This document shows, piece after piece, positions 37,293 to 50,600 of a DNA stretch of 64,000 nucleotides. Each line of letters starts with the position of its first letter. Position 1 is the stretch's first letter. A program made the translations under genes and the position numbers. The stretch comes from Clavelina lepadiformis. Lineage: Eukaryota; Chordata; Ascidiacea; Aplousobranchia; Clavelinidae. The DNA is taken from the NCBI RefSeq assembly GCF_947623445.1, contig NC_135242.1:9486001-9550000 (forward strand). The letters are read 5' to 3'. Under the pieces are notes generated by a model. The model was given only the letters and a program-made list of their open reading frames with translations, was not told the origin of the DNA and made no database searches.

Positions 37293-39634
37293 TTTATTAA
37301 TTTTGAAAATCTCGATCATCGTCAACAATATCATTGTGTTAGGAAAAAGACGGACAATAGTTTTATTATACTTTTTAAAAAAGAAAATCTTTCACACCGA
37401 ATTCCTGTTTATAACTGTTTTTTCGGCACTTTTATGGTCGTTAGATGAAATACATGTTATGCAAAAGCAACTCTAAACTGTAAGATTTAAAATATATACT
37501 AGCTCTCCCTTGAACTAGTAATTGTATCGTTCTATTCGAGTATTTCACATATTTGTTTTGAAGTAAATCTGACAGGTTCAATTTGCGGCTAGATTGCTGT
37601 TCAAGAAACAACTTCAGCGACAACAACAAAAAACAAAACAGTATAATGTTGGGAGAGATGAGATAGTTTTGTAATAGGTTACTAAAAAGTTGTAATAAGC
37701 TCAGCCAATACAAATAGACATCTTTATGAGTTATTAACACGAAATTACTAACATGTTTCGGACTCCATTCCCTTATCAGTGAAAATTATACAAAATTAGA
37801 ATATTGAATTATTATATGCTATGATAATTTACTATAGACTATGCTAGGCTAGGTTACAAAAAAAAATACCAAAACAGTTGTTAAAAATCTATATCGTCTA
37901 TCAAAATCCTCGCTATTAAAATTGGAGTAAATTTACCCGATTGAACTCAGTGACTATTACTCACGTTACTGTACAGAAGTCGACTGAGTCGACACTAATT
38001 TGCATAAAAATCATTCCTTTGGGTTAGTTGTGTTTTGAGTGACGGCATTCACTTCCGGCAGAGCATTAAACGCGACAATTCAAACGCATCTTATCAAAGA
38101 ACAGACACGATTCAACATAAATGGTGGCAAAATAGCCTTTTTTCATTCGAAGCAACCATTTTTCCGACAGCCGTATTTTGCAATATAAATATGGGTTCGG
38201 AGAAAATACACGCAGGGCAGGTTTAACCTAAATGAGCGGTAGTATCAAAATAAGCAGCAAAAGTTAAAAGATTTTCAATTAACTTTGGGTAGGATTGCAA
38301 TGTTCTAACTTAAGTAAACTACTAATTGCTTAAAGCTACAATTTTAAGAAGGAATTTTTTTTGCTTTTGAAAGCGACTAGGCTACTCTTCATGATGCTAA
38401 GCAAAATGAAGCCGCTTTGTAAGTTTTTCAGTCACAACTGTGGCGGTTTCAAACTTCAAATTAAAGCCAAAGAATTTCGCGAAAAGCATTACGTAACAGA
38501 AGCTCACCATCTCATCGCACAACAGCGTGCTTATATTTTGGCCTAGCAAGACGGTAACCTTGCCTATATACCAACTTATATGTTATATATACGTAATGTA
38601 TGTAACTTAGTAATTGTTATCTTAATCATAAAACGAATACAGCGGTCTCAGTGTTTCCCTATGATCGGAATATTTCTTCTAACCATATAATGCGATCAAG
38701 GCCAACTCAACCGGCGAGAAGTTGATTACCGTTCTCCCTGGTTCCTTATTTATTTTGTTTATCATCGAAGTTAAATGAGTTTGTCTGTACATTAAGTCGA
38801 TGAAAAAAAACCAGCAAAAGGCTAACTTGTAGATATATAAAACCAACTTTATTTGCAAGAAAGTAAAATACTAAAAAAGTCATATTCACGTTTCAAATAA
38901 TTTACTAATTAAGTATAAGCAGGAAACCGGTAGGCTTAACTTCATATCCCAAAAGTTTAGCCCCGAGTCCAAACTAGCTTTCATGCATTTGCGCAAGCTA
39001 TAATCCTTTTTGTAAACTTATGTTTTAAATTTAAACGACTTACGTTGTCAAATGATAAAGAATTAGGCCGATGGAAAAGGGGTGGCGTATTGGAGTCCAC
39101 AAGTTCATGGGGACTAATTTAATTTACGAAAATGTTTTATCTTAAGCCTTTTGACCTATGCAACCACGACGATCTTATTGCCAGCCCCTACTTTGGTGGG
39201 ACCTCATTGCAGAATTTTATAGCCGTATGTAATTTTTAGACGTCTGCTTAATGACTTCTAACGGTAGAAGCTGCTGCTTATGTTTTAAACATCTTATTCC
39301 TTGTCATGATATTGACCATTTAAGCAAGTACAGTTATACAATAGACTGAAATTTAGACTTCTTTGTTCGCTGAGTTACTTAGATCAAGAAGCGTTGACAG
39401 GGTAGTTTATGAAGTAATTGTGTTTATACATCCTGAATAAACTTGCCTGTGAATAGACCAACCTTAAGAATTGTCCGCTATCGCTTTAAGAAGTTTGAAT
39501 ATTTTGAGACGTTGCTAAGAATACTCACGAAAACATTACCATGAATGAAAAAGAAGAAAAAAGAAATATCACGTTAAAGCCAAGTACTCTGGAGGTATCA
39601 ACATCAGTCAAATTATCAGCCCATTGCTGTGTTA
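37293..39634. other. Gene-poor stretch upstream of intact caveolin
   Basis: No gene or transposon end recognised; should hold the caveolin promoter near its right end. Short frames near 37441, 38035 and 38361 have no family resemblance. Confidence 0.5.
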
Positions 39635-40305
39635 ATGTCGAAATCGCTGGAGAAAGAAAAGAAAATGAGTCAAGTTACAGATATTGGAAGCACACATGAG
39701 TTTGACCTTGACAATCGAGACCCAACCCTGAAAAATGAGCACGTTAGGGTAAGAATAAAGAAAAAATATATCTGTAGCAAAACTTTGTGCACAAACCAAT
39801 CTTTTAAATGGAATTAAAATAAGATGTTTTATCGTGTTTAGGTATGGTTTGAAGATTCCTTCGCGGAACCGGATGGAACTCACAGCATTGATGGTGTTTG
39901 GACATGCAGTTATAAAACATTTGAATGTTCCAAGAAGTGTTGTTACATTGTTCTTTCCATTTTGTGCGGAGGACCATGCGCTCTACTATGGGGACTGATG
40001 TTTGCAATGCAAAGTTGCTATCATATATGGTATGTAAAATGTCATTTTTTTGCGGAGAAAAACAGATCAACGCACTTTAGACGGGAAAAGCAACCAAAAA
40101 CGTTTGATTTTACAAAACAAAGTAAACCACGTTGTCTTCTCCATATAGGTGCATTGGCCCTTACATGAAGTCATTCTTTATTGACCTTGGTTGTTGTGCT
40201 GCATACTGGAAGGCCTTGGTTCAATGCTACTGCGATCCTTTGTACGAGTCCGTAGGAAAAATATTCGGAAACATTAGATTTAACCACAGATACGAAGTCG
40301 TCTGA
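39635..40305 (+). CDS. CAV: Caveolin, intact copy
   Basis: Membrane-bending scaffold protein of caveolae, inserted as a hairpin in the plasma membrane. Three exons, 39635-39748, 39842-40029 and 40149-40305, give 152 residues, within the usual size. Exon 1 ends in the oligomerisation-domain start DLDNRDP. Exon 2 holds the near-signature [13 protein letters not shown] (family FEDVIAEP), the scaffolding domain [16 protein letters not shown] and the hydrophobic hairpin ([19 protein letters not shown]). Exon 3 gives [19 protein letters not shown] and the conserved end [18 protein letters not shown]. Three phase-consistent exons and no lesions. The ATG at 39635 is chosen as the first in frame; a second at codon 11 (MSQVTD) aligns with the start of copy 1 (MTQVS) and may be the true start. 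The membrane region is richer in cysteine than vertebrate CAV1. Confidence 0.93.
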
Positions 40306-41698
40306 AGCACGTAGTTACAGCATTGCTTATTCTTTATTAGCCTATCTGCAACTATTGTTTGGTGTATATAGGCCTAATTTTATTGTATATAGACGTACAT
40401 AAAAAATTTGTTTATCTCTAATCTTATTGTAAGTTATGAAAACTGGAACGCTTTACCTAGCTTCACTTTCACTGTGTTTCTTTGAAAATAGGTATATCAT
40501 GTTTATAGTTAAAATTTAGCGATATTCCAAGGCTTTGTATCAGTTTCCGTTATTGGTTATCAAACCACCACGCTTTACGACCTTACTTACTACGCAATCA
40601 AAGCTGAAGGATATATCGAGCGAAAATAAAATACTCAAAGCGCCGATTCTTTGTGCTTGCTTTTTCAGGCAAAATTTGAAACAGGGTATGGTCTGGTAAA
40701 CATAAACTGCGATGCGAACAGTTTAGACGGAAAATTTTAGGCCTAGTTATTATGTTGGAAATTTGGTACTACCGGTGAACCAAAAACGTTGTTTTAAATA
40801 ATTATTGTTTTACCTCGTTTGTTAGTCATCACCGTTTAATGCTAATAAAACGGAGTAAATTCAAGATGTCAGCGGGTCATAATTAATCTCTGAAGGCCCA
40901 ATAAATCACAACAAACGGTAACCCTTATAAAACTGCAATGTGTATTTGCAGGGACGAGTCCTACTCTTACCACTTAAAGGTCCAGTTTATGAAGCTCTAA
41001 TTTATAACGGTCTAATTTAAAGGTGTAACCGGGAGTGCCAAATGGTAGGATCAGCATTGTTCGTTCGTCATCACGATTGTTTACTCAGTTCTGGGCTTTA
41101 TTTAACTGCCCAGATGAATGGTAATAAACCCAGGACTAATAGCAACCCACTTCGCCTACATTGCGTTGAGGGTTTTACTTACCATCATGGTAATATTTTG
41201 ACAAGGAGGTACTCGGATAAATGGAATGAAAAGCTGTGTACATTTCTATTGTCCAGCAGTGGTAGCCAAGCATTGGCGAGAAACGAAAACAAACAGAGAG
41301 ATGCGAAATGGGGTTCAGCTAATCTCCCACATCCACATTCTAACAGTGAAAGGAAAACGTTTTTGAGCATAACACACCCAAGATCTTGTGAAGTTTAATT
41401 AAAAAACTCAACACCATGCGTCCTGCTGAACAGTAGTGTGCTACAAAATAGGGAGAAACATGCTCAAGAGCACAACGTGGTAGCCCACACGAGGCCATTG
41501 CGAGAACAACGCGTGTTATTACATTTAAAACATGACACAAAATTTTCACGCAGTATATCGACGCCTTCAAAAACGGACATATTAAAAATACAGGTAACTT
41601 TCAAATACAGTGTGTTTTCCTAACATTTTGAAAATATAGCATTTAAGTAAAAAGGTTATCTGATGAAACAATTCATATGTTGAAAATCAAACACAACC
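40306..41698. other. Intergenic between caveolin and the TUBGCP6 3' end
   Basis: 3' ends of two convergent genes. Nothing convincing was recognised. A plus-strand frame of 118 codons near 41042 shows no family or splice context. Confidence 0.5.
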
Positions 41699-44600
41699 TC
41701 ATGATTTGTAGAATCCATTGAAGTTTAAACGTACTAAGAAATCTTCCAAGTGAGGCTGATAACCTCTTTGCACCAACCTCAGTACCACTGTGACAGAACA
41801 TGGTAATTAATACAGTATAACATGGATGTAAGTAGTAGTAAACGGTGACGTTTGTGCGTGTAAAATTACTCTTTTTCTGCTAATACATTTTTAAAGAGAT
41901 CATACTTTTGGCGTTGTTGCTAACATATCGCAAAATAACATACCTCGATAGAGAAAACTGGAATATTGACTGAATTGGCGATATGTACGCTGTAGATTGT
42001 GGAATGAAACAGATTCCGCTGCTGCCAGTTGTGCACGGAATTGCAAAATGCATTTCAAGATGTCCCCAATTACATTCATCACATTTTGAGCTTTGGGAGT
42101 AAGAAGGCATCTAACACAAGCATGGATTACAATAATTTCTACTACTTACATCAATGTAAAACGTTATAAATTTTCAAGAGGTGGAATCTTTGCATATTGT
42201 ACAGATAGAATGCACATTCAATTATGCAAACATTGCAGATATAGTAAAACATTTGCACTGCTGATGCATTCCCCAGGTTAATGTAATTACTAACAAAACT
42301 AATGAAATCGAATGAAATTAAATTTACTCGTTTAACTAATAACATAGCCATTTGAGTAAGTTTTGTACGTTATACGCAACGCTTTCGAAACAGATTGTGT
42401 AATCAAACACTAACTTTTGAAAGCTGCTAAAATTCTTTTTGCAATTTGTAACAAAACTACAATTACCTTAAAACACACTTATTGATGTATTCAGCATGCC
42501 TCAGATGCAAATCGTCTAAGGTTGACACATTGGCATTTAGTTCTTCGTGGAACTCTTTCCAGCATACATGCAGCACCTAAAGGGTTTGTTGTTATAAATT
42601 GCTATTCACAAGACATAACATGAGATAATAAACTACACTATTTTACTAACCTGCGTGGAAACATAGCCCTGCATGACTTTAACAAAATTGTGCATCTCAT
42701 GTCTATACAAATGCATCATGCGCACCTCTGAGGAGGTTACTCGTATAATGGCTGATTGCCCATTATCTAAGGTATGAAGACATTTTACTGGTAAATAGGA
42801 TTATCATAAAAAGTGTAAATGTTAAAAAACAGCAAGTAAAAACATAAATGAATATTTGAACAAAAGTTTTATTATAATTTGATGAATATAATTTAAATAC
42901 ATATCAAACTCATGTATACCATTTTAAGAAATTAAGTATATACATCTATGTTGATTGCAACATTAACGCTGAAAATGTGGATCTGACCGAGACTAATTTA
43001 AGTGTTCATCAAGCAAAGTTCGGCGCCAACTTATATAACTACGTTACGGTAATCTTTGACTGTAGAACTTACCTATGCGAGCCAAACGAGCTCGAATGTC
43101 ATGCAACGCCCAAACAACGTGTTTCAGTTGAAGGAAAAAGGAAAGAACTGTGTTATACTTATTGTGACAGCTCTCTGTCAAAATTATATTCAGTGGCCAA
43201 TCCACCTGATACCGCATTTGAAGACAACTAAGTACGTCCAAATCTAAGTAGAAAACAAATATTAACATGCTGTTTATATTGTTTTGATAAATTAAATACA
43301 AAACTTCGCACCAGTTGCGCTGAATGCTGGTGGCAAGAATTTTACCACAAAGGACAAGTTACTTATGTGAGGAGAAAACTTGTGTGAGGAAGACTGAATT
43401 GAATTTGACATAACTGCTCTAAGTGACACCGGGTTCAAAATTTCAGATGGCCTGCAGCCACAGTGCACCTAAAATAGACATGGGTTGTACTATCACATCA
43501 TAAAATATACAATAAAATTGATAACATACTGAGAAAAATACTAAAAGTAAACTAATTTGCTCTAAGTATAATTTGTAATTTAATAAATGAGACTTTCAGT
43601 AGATACCATTAAATTATGTAAGCTACAGACATAAGATGGCAGTTATGAGTGATATTGCCAATAAAATCAACTGGCTTACTTTGCCAAATAGTTCATTAGT
43701 GAGTGTTTGTGAAAACTCTCCATCTTCCAGTAAAACAAAACTTCTAAGCATCTCAAAATGACGCGGTAAGGCAAGATCAGTCATAAAATAATTGACAGCA
43801 CATCTAAACAGTCACATACTAAGTTAGACATATTTCAGAAACAGGCATTGAATTTGCAAGTATTTTTAAACTTCTTCCTGTAAAAGTAAGTACCGATTAA
43901 CAAGAGCAGCTTGTGACAAAATGGGTCCTACAACACAATTACGAAGAAGCACAGGCAAAGCATGGAGTTCGAATGAAACAATGTTGTCTTGTCCAGGAAT
44001 GTTTCCAATGACATCATAATCTTCATCTTCAAGCATATTTGCCCCATGATCAACAACAGCTGTGTAGAGATCCACAAGCTTAAGTGGGTCAGATATGTCT
44101 GTAAGCACAATAAACAATATGTACATTCATTAGCATTTTTACTGCACAGAAATTCTTTAAATATGCAGATCTTCATTTGAGCTTGTTGGTTCGTTAGCCA
44201 CCCAGGTTAAAAGTTTGGACAGTTGTTGGGCAACCACCACTGAGTCATATAGTCATCCAGAACGAGCAGGCTATGGAAGAGCACGATGGATGGAGCAGCC
44301 AGTAAAATGGTCTACAATTTTCTCCTCCATGACACACTAACAGGCTGTAGAAAGTGCCAATAAATTTATGAACAATTAATCAGAATTCCCCTGCGCTGGC
44401 ATGCATGCAGTTAAGCTGCACCAGGCCAACCTTTTGATAGCAAACATGCAATGTAGTAAGAATTGAAGGCAGTGAATGGTGTGGGACGCAGTCACCCAGT
44501 CACAACATGAATAGCACTGTTTATGATAGTGTCAATATGGTGGGTAAGAGCAAGGCGGCCACAGACAAGTGCAGGGTCCTCAGAATTACAATAGACAAAG

Positions 44601-47600
44601 GCCAAGCCTGCTGTATGTAAAGTAGTAACCCCAGCATGAGCGTTACAGTCATTTTATCAACGTGGCACAAAATGAATATATTTTGATATGGTAGTTCTAT
44701 GTGTGATCAATATTTGAGCGATCTGTCCAAAATCACACTGAGATATATGGGGCCAGGATGAAAAAGCAGTGGCGCCCCGTTGATGATAACATTTAGCTCA
44801 TGATTTGCTTCCTTGTTGCGAAGATAAACTTAAGTTACATAATAAATGTCCAGTGCTCACAATGATAGCATCAACTGCCCTCGGTGAAGTCTTGTATATG
44901 ACACAATATGAAAGAAAAGCAATGTACAGAATTCTCTAATTTTCTAAAATAGCTATTTCATTTTAGGAATTTCAACTTATATCTAATGGAAAGGGATTAT
45001 AAATTAAGGATCTCAAGTCACAAACATACATCATAGTAAGTTTTGTTTAGAAACAAACACAAGGTATTTTCAAGCAAGGTTAGCTTAATGCAATTACATC
45101 GCTTCCTACCTCGGTTGCAAGCTAAATGTTTTTCCAGGTCTGGTATTGTTTTATCATATATTCCTTGCACAGGTAACGAAGGCAAAAGTGTAGTGTCCTC
45201 CTTGTGCTTCTGTTCAACCACAAGGATTTTATTTTGGTCTCTTGCAACAGATGTATAAGCTGGAATTTCTGAAAGTTGATATCTAGTTATTTCCGTGTAA
45301 GCTACACCAAATAATACAAGTTACAAACTCTCAAAACATAGTAAAAAGATTACATATCAACTGATTGAAAATTATAGAGGCCATGGAGAGCAATTTAACA
45401 TATCAAATGTCATAAAACTGTTCTTTTAGATAGGGATGTTTTATTTATCTGTTGTATCACTGTATTTGTATTAGCAGTCAATTAATTATTGTGGTCGCCA
45501 CACTACCAACACTGAAATCAATTCACTAGCTCAGTTACAAACCGGAGGGACATCCTTCACTAATTAATAAGCAGCTGTACCTGCTGCACTGTTGCTTAAA
45601 AGTACTTTTGGATAAGCATGTGTAACATCTTGTCCAGGCAACTGCGTTGATTGATCTGGACTTCTTGTTTCTACAAAAGCATACTTAGACATCTCATGCT
45701 TACAAAATCTAATCTAAGAAAGTTTTATTAGAAAATTCTTACTCCTAATTGTTCCAAACATACCTAAGTGTTCAAAAAAATTGCCTTTTTCATTTAATAT
45801 GTAAGCAACTGGTGAATCCAGTATATTACAATTTTCCACTTTTTTACGCATTGGTTTGTGAAAGGTCTTGTTATAGTCAGCTTGCATTGCCAGATTTATA
45901 GCGGAATCAGAGACATGTTTGCCATCGACTGTTCTGCTGCAGATTAATTTATCAGAAGGTGCAGTTGATGTAGAAAATACAGTTGACTGGGATACATGTT
46001 TGCCATCAACTGTTCTGCTGCAAATTAATTTATCAGAAGGTGCACTTGACGTAGAAACTACAGTTGACTGGGATACATGTTTGCCATCAACCGGTTTGTT
46101 GTGAATTAATTCACCAGATGGTGGACTTGATGTAGAAAATACAGTTGACTGGGATACATGTTTGCCATCAACCGGTTTGTTGTGAATTAATTCACCAGAT
46201 GGTGGACTTGATGTAGAAAATACAGTTGACTGGGATACATGTTTGCCATCAATTATTTTGCCGTGAAGTAATTCACCTGATGGTGGACTTGATGTAGAAA
46301 ATACAGTTGACTGGGATACATGTTTACCATCAACTGTTCTGCTGCAAATTAATTTATCAGAAGGTGCAGTTGATGTAGAAAATACAGTTGACTGGGATAC
46401 ATGTTTGCCATCAATTGTTTTGCCGTAAAGTAATTCACCAGCAATTGGACTTGATGTAGAAAATACAGTTGACTGGGATACATGTTTGCCATCAACCGGT
46501 TTGTTGTGAATTAATTCACCAGATGGTGGACTTGATGTAGAAAATACAGTCGAATGGGATACATGTTTGCCATCAACAAGCACTGTGGATGATTTGTATT
46601 GACTGTTTTTAGTGGACTCATCAGATACATGGCATTGTTTTTCTATTGGAAGTGAATTTAGGGTATTTCTCATGTCAACTTTCGATTGAGAAATAGATCC
46701 ATGTGTTTTTCTTTCACATTTACGATCCAAATCTCTTCCATTAGTACTTTCTTCAAAAATATTATGCCCTGTGAAAGACATGACAGTAGTTTTTCTATCA
46801 TACATTTTTAGTGTTATGCTGTCCAAGGGTTGGGTTGATTCTGGTACATGGGATAGTTCTGCAGTAACCAAAGTAGACTTTGTTTGAACATTCACTTCAT
46901 TTTCTATGAAAGAAGTTTTATCAAGATCTGGATGAATTTCTAAATTATTGTCGATCCTTCTTCGGGTCTTTTCAATTGAATTAGAAGGAACTAATACATT
47001 GCTGTTATTTGCGGTGGTGATAACAGCATCCATTTCAGATTTTACAACTTCATGTATTCCAAGAGGAACAAGTTTACCATGTGGGACATTCATAACAGCT
47101 TCTTCCTTTGAAAATAAAATTTAGTTTAAGGTCCAAGTCAGCTATGACTAACGAATGCTTTAATGGGCCAAAAATAAAGACTTTTTAAATTGCTGTCCGC
47201 ATATTGATTAACTTATTACACTTGATCAAGTTTATACAAATCATCAGTGAAAAAAATCATCGCTCTTAATTAAAGTATTAAATTAAATATTTTAGCACAT
47301 TGTTGTTGCGACCCACTTGTCACTACATTTCTGAAAAGTAACACAAACGCGAAATCTATGCCGTTCAGCAATGAACATCTCACATTATTGCAACCTTTTT
47401 AGATCTGTAGAGGTAAGAATTGGCCACATCTTTTTAGGTATAATCAACAGGTAGCAGGCAAGCCCAATTGCTACATTAGTCTTGGTGAAAATGGTTTGTT
47501 TCGGTAAATTTCCAGTGGTCAGAGTGGTCTTGACAAATGTTATAACTTGCTACTTATTAAATTGAAGAGTAGTTAAAAATACATAAGGAAAACCACTAAA

Positions 47601-50600
47601 TGGGCTGCAAAATTTTTTTAACTGGGCTCCATGTAGCTTGCCGATTGGGTATAGCTGGCCTGAGTCAACAGTAAACTAACATGTGGTAATATGTCTTACT
47701 TATGATTCTAAATTTAAGTAGCATATAGCAATGGCCTTGTAAAAATTGGAGCACAGTGTTAAACTACTTGTTGTAGATGCTATTGTTTTAATCAATACTA
47801 TAAATTTGGGGATTCATCATGCTCCATGAATATAAATTGAAAACAAAGCTTCGAGTTATTGAGCTGATACTAGATATCTAATATCTATGGTAACAGACAT
47901 TTTTTACCTGTTCCTTTCTGAAAAAGGCAACCCTTTTGTCATGGAGCATATGTCGCTTTGTCCGCCAGTTTGCCTTTTCCTTTCTTTTTTCCGCTTTCTG
48001 GGACAGCATCTCATAGTGTGCGATCATTTCATCTCTAATAAAGTAAAAAAAATTTATCCACACACACTTAGTAGCATGTGCGTGGAAGTACTGCAAATAT
48101 ATGTACAGTGGGTATATTGTGTACACTGTACAGTATACAGTATGGTTAGGCAACCAATGACCAACGGCTTATAACAGCCACATTGTTTGTCATTTTCTCA
48201 TGTAGAGACTTTACTTTTATATATTACAATGGATTGCAACATTTCCACCACCTTAATGTTTTATGACAATGGAGATATACTTTTTTCACAAACAATCTGA
48301 TTTAAAGAATAAGTGTTCCATTGTGGAGACTGAAATTAATTACAAACAGTACCAGTAATTTAGAGTATATGATACATTATACATATTTTCAGATGTAGCC
48401 AGAAGATGTCTTACTTTGCTTCCTGAACAAGCTTTTTTTCATGTTCAACTTCTTTTTTCTCTCTATTAAGAACATTGTCCTGCCAAACTTTGTCAGCTTC
48501 TTTTTCTTGTATTCGCTGGAACTTTCTCCTTTAAAACAAAAGCATATCATTCCATTGGACAGATCACATATATCAAGGATGACCGACTTGTCTCTACCTG
48601 TGATCTACTTTCTCACAAACTTGCAATCAGCTGCAAGCAAAATCATTTCATAACATGTGTTGGCGACCTATCTTGACTGCTGAAAACTCAAAAGAAAGCA
48701 ATAAGCCTACTTTATGTTTCTTTGCGAAATTGAAATTGCAGGACTTTCACTTTTACAAGTTTTTCATAAATGTTGTTCCTGGATGCACATTTATTTGAGT
48801 AAGTGCCACTGGAAAAGCCAAGGAATGTTGAAATAATGTCATATGCAGTAATGCTCATCAGTGTACTACTCTTATAAGACACTACCTTTAACATAGTGCT
48901 GGTGCTACTTTTCCAAAATAAGAAACAGATTTGGAACACAAAATTATTTTCCATCATGCCCTGCTTTTCAAATGTCCTAAAAACAATGTGGACCAACAAT
49001 AACATCTAGCATTAAACAAGTGTTGATCTTTTTTACTGGAAAAGCAAAATTTTGATCAAGTTTACGCAATAGTTGAGGTTGTATAAAATTCTTTTCTTTC
49101 ACGAATTCTTTTCCCTTGATTGTAAAGTATTAACCAATTTTCAATCAAATTGTTTGGAGTTAACGTTTAAGATAAACTTCAAAGTTTTAAAATCAGAAAT
49201 ATTATGTGGTTGATTGTGTTCAGCTTGTTGGCCAACCCTGGCATATATAACTGATAGCCATTTTATAAATTTTGTTATCTAAAAGAACGTTATCAAAGTT
49301 ATATTATAATTTTCAAAACCAACTACAATGTAAAAAATTTATGGACTATCTATAACAATTAAAAAGCATGCAAACCTTTCAATTGCTTCTTCTGCTTGGT
49401 CCTTCAGTCGTTTTAGTTCAATTTTTTTTCCTTCTTTTACTTGATCTTGTACATGTTTCATAGCAAGTTGTGCGTCTTGCAGCTGCTGCTCGAAAATAGT
49501 CTGTGAAGTGATGACCAGCTCTTTCTTTGTTCTTTCTATTTTCTCCTCCTGCATCAAAGCATGTGAGTCAGAATTTGCAAAATCAAATATGGTAAATTGA
49601 AATTATTAATGGAAACCTTGAGTTTCCACGAAACACTTCTTTCATGTTCTATTTGCCTCATCGAAGCTTCAAAGCTGTACCATTTTTGAGACAATTCTTG
49701 CATTCGTGAAGTAGAGTAGGTTATTAACAGGTCTGGTGCCAAGATAGGGTGAGTGCAGAGAAAGTGCTAAATATTGGCAAATTAAATAGAATTTCCAGAT
49801 ACAATCTAAAACATAAACAGACCGATGTACCTCTGGACAAACAAGTTGAAAAAACTCAATAGTTTTTCCACAAATAAACATGTCTTCTGCCACATAGCTC
49901 AGGAAGGATGGAACACATGACACCAGATCTGGTTTGGAAGCTACTACGTAATTACTCCATCTTTGGCGATCTCTTCTACTTCCATTAGCAGCATTAATAC
50001 GAAGCATAAATTCTCCAGTAATATCCCAACAATTTCCATAAAATACCCAATTCTACAAAAAAAAAATTTGGAAGAAAATTCGACTGAGACCAGAAACGTG
50101 AGAATGCGTCAATGCCAACATGTTAAACATGCCTGTACAAAATGCAAATAAGGCTGGCAACACTTTCGTAGCAAATAGAGCAAAACCAAGTATGAATTTG
50201 ATTCCATGCAATGGATAGCTTCTTCATAAAGGTATGTAAGCAATTCAATTCCAGTAGGAAAGTCCACGGATGATGTTGAAGCAGCATCAAGTGGATCCCC
50301 ACATTTACAAAGATGGCACAAATACCTAAACAAAAATATCAGAAATAAAGCAAGACGTTCAGAATATTTGCGATACAGTGCACTTAAGATATTAAAAGTT
50401 TCTCTTCATAAATGAGACGTGGAATAAAATTAATCTGGTAAAATAAACAAGATAAATCAATGGAAGTAACAAGCATTCATATTCCCAAATAAATAATAAA
50501 AAGACAAGAAAACATACAAAAGTTTTGGTGTTTGACCAATACCTGATTTGACAACCAGCGTTTCGAAATGTAACGGCAAGTTGTTGTAAAGTTGTATTTT

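Noticed and set aside
41042-41398. Plus-strand frame of 118 codons
   Set aside because: Composition looks random, with no family match and no exon context.
45919-46104. Plus-strand repetitive frame opposite TUBGCP6
   Set aside because: Antisense shadow of the 81-bp coding repeats.
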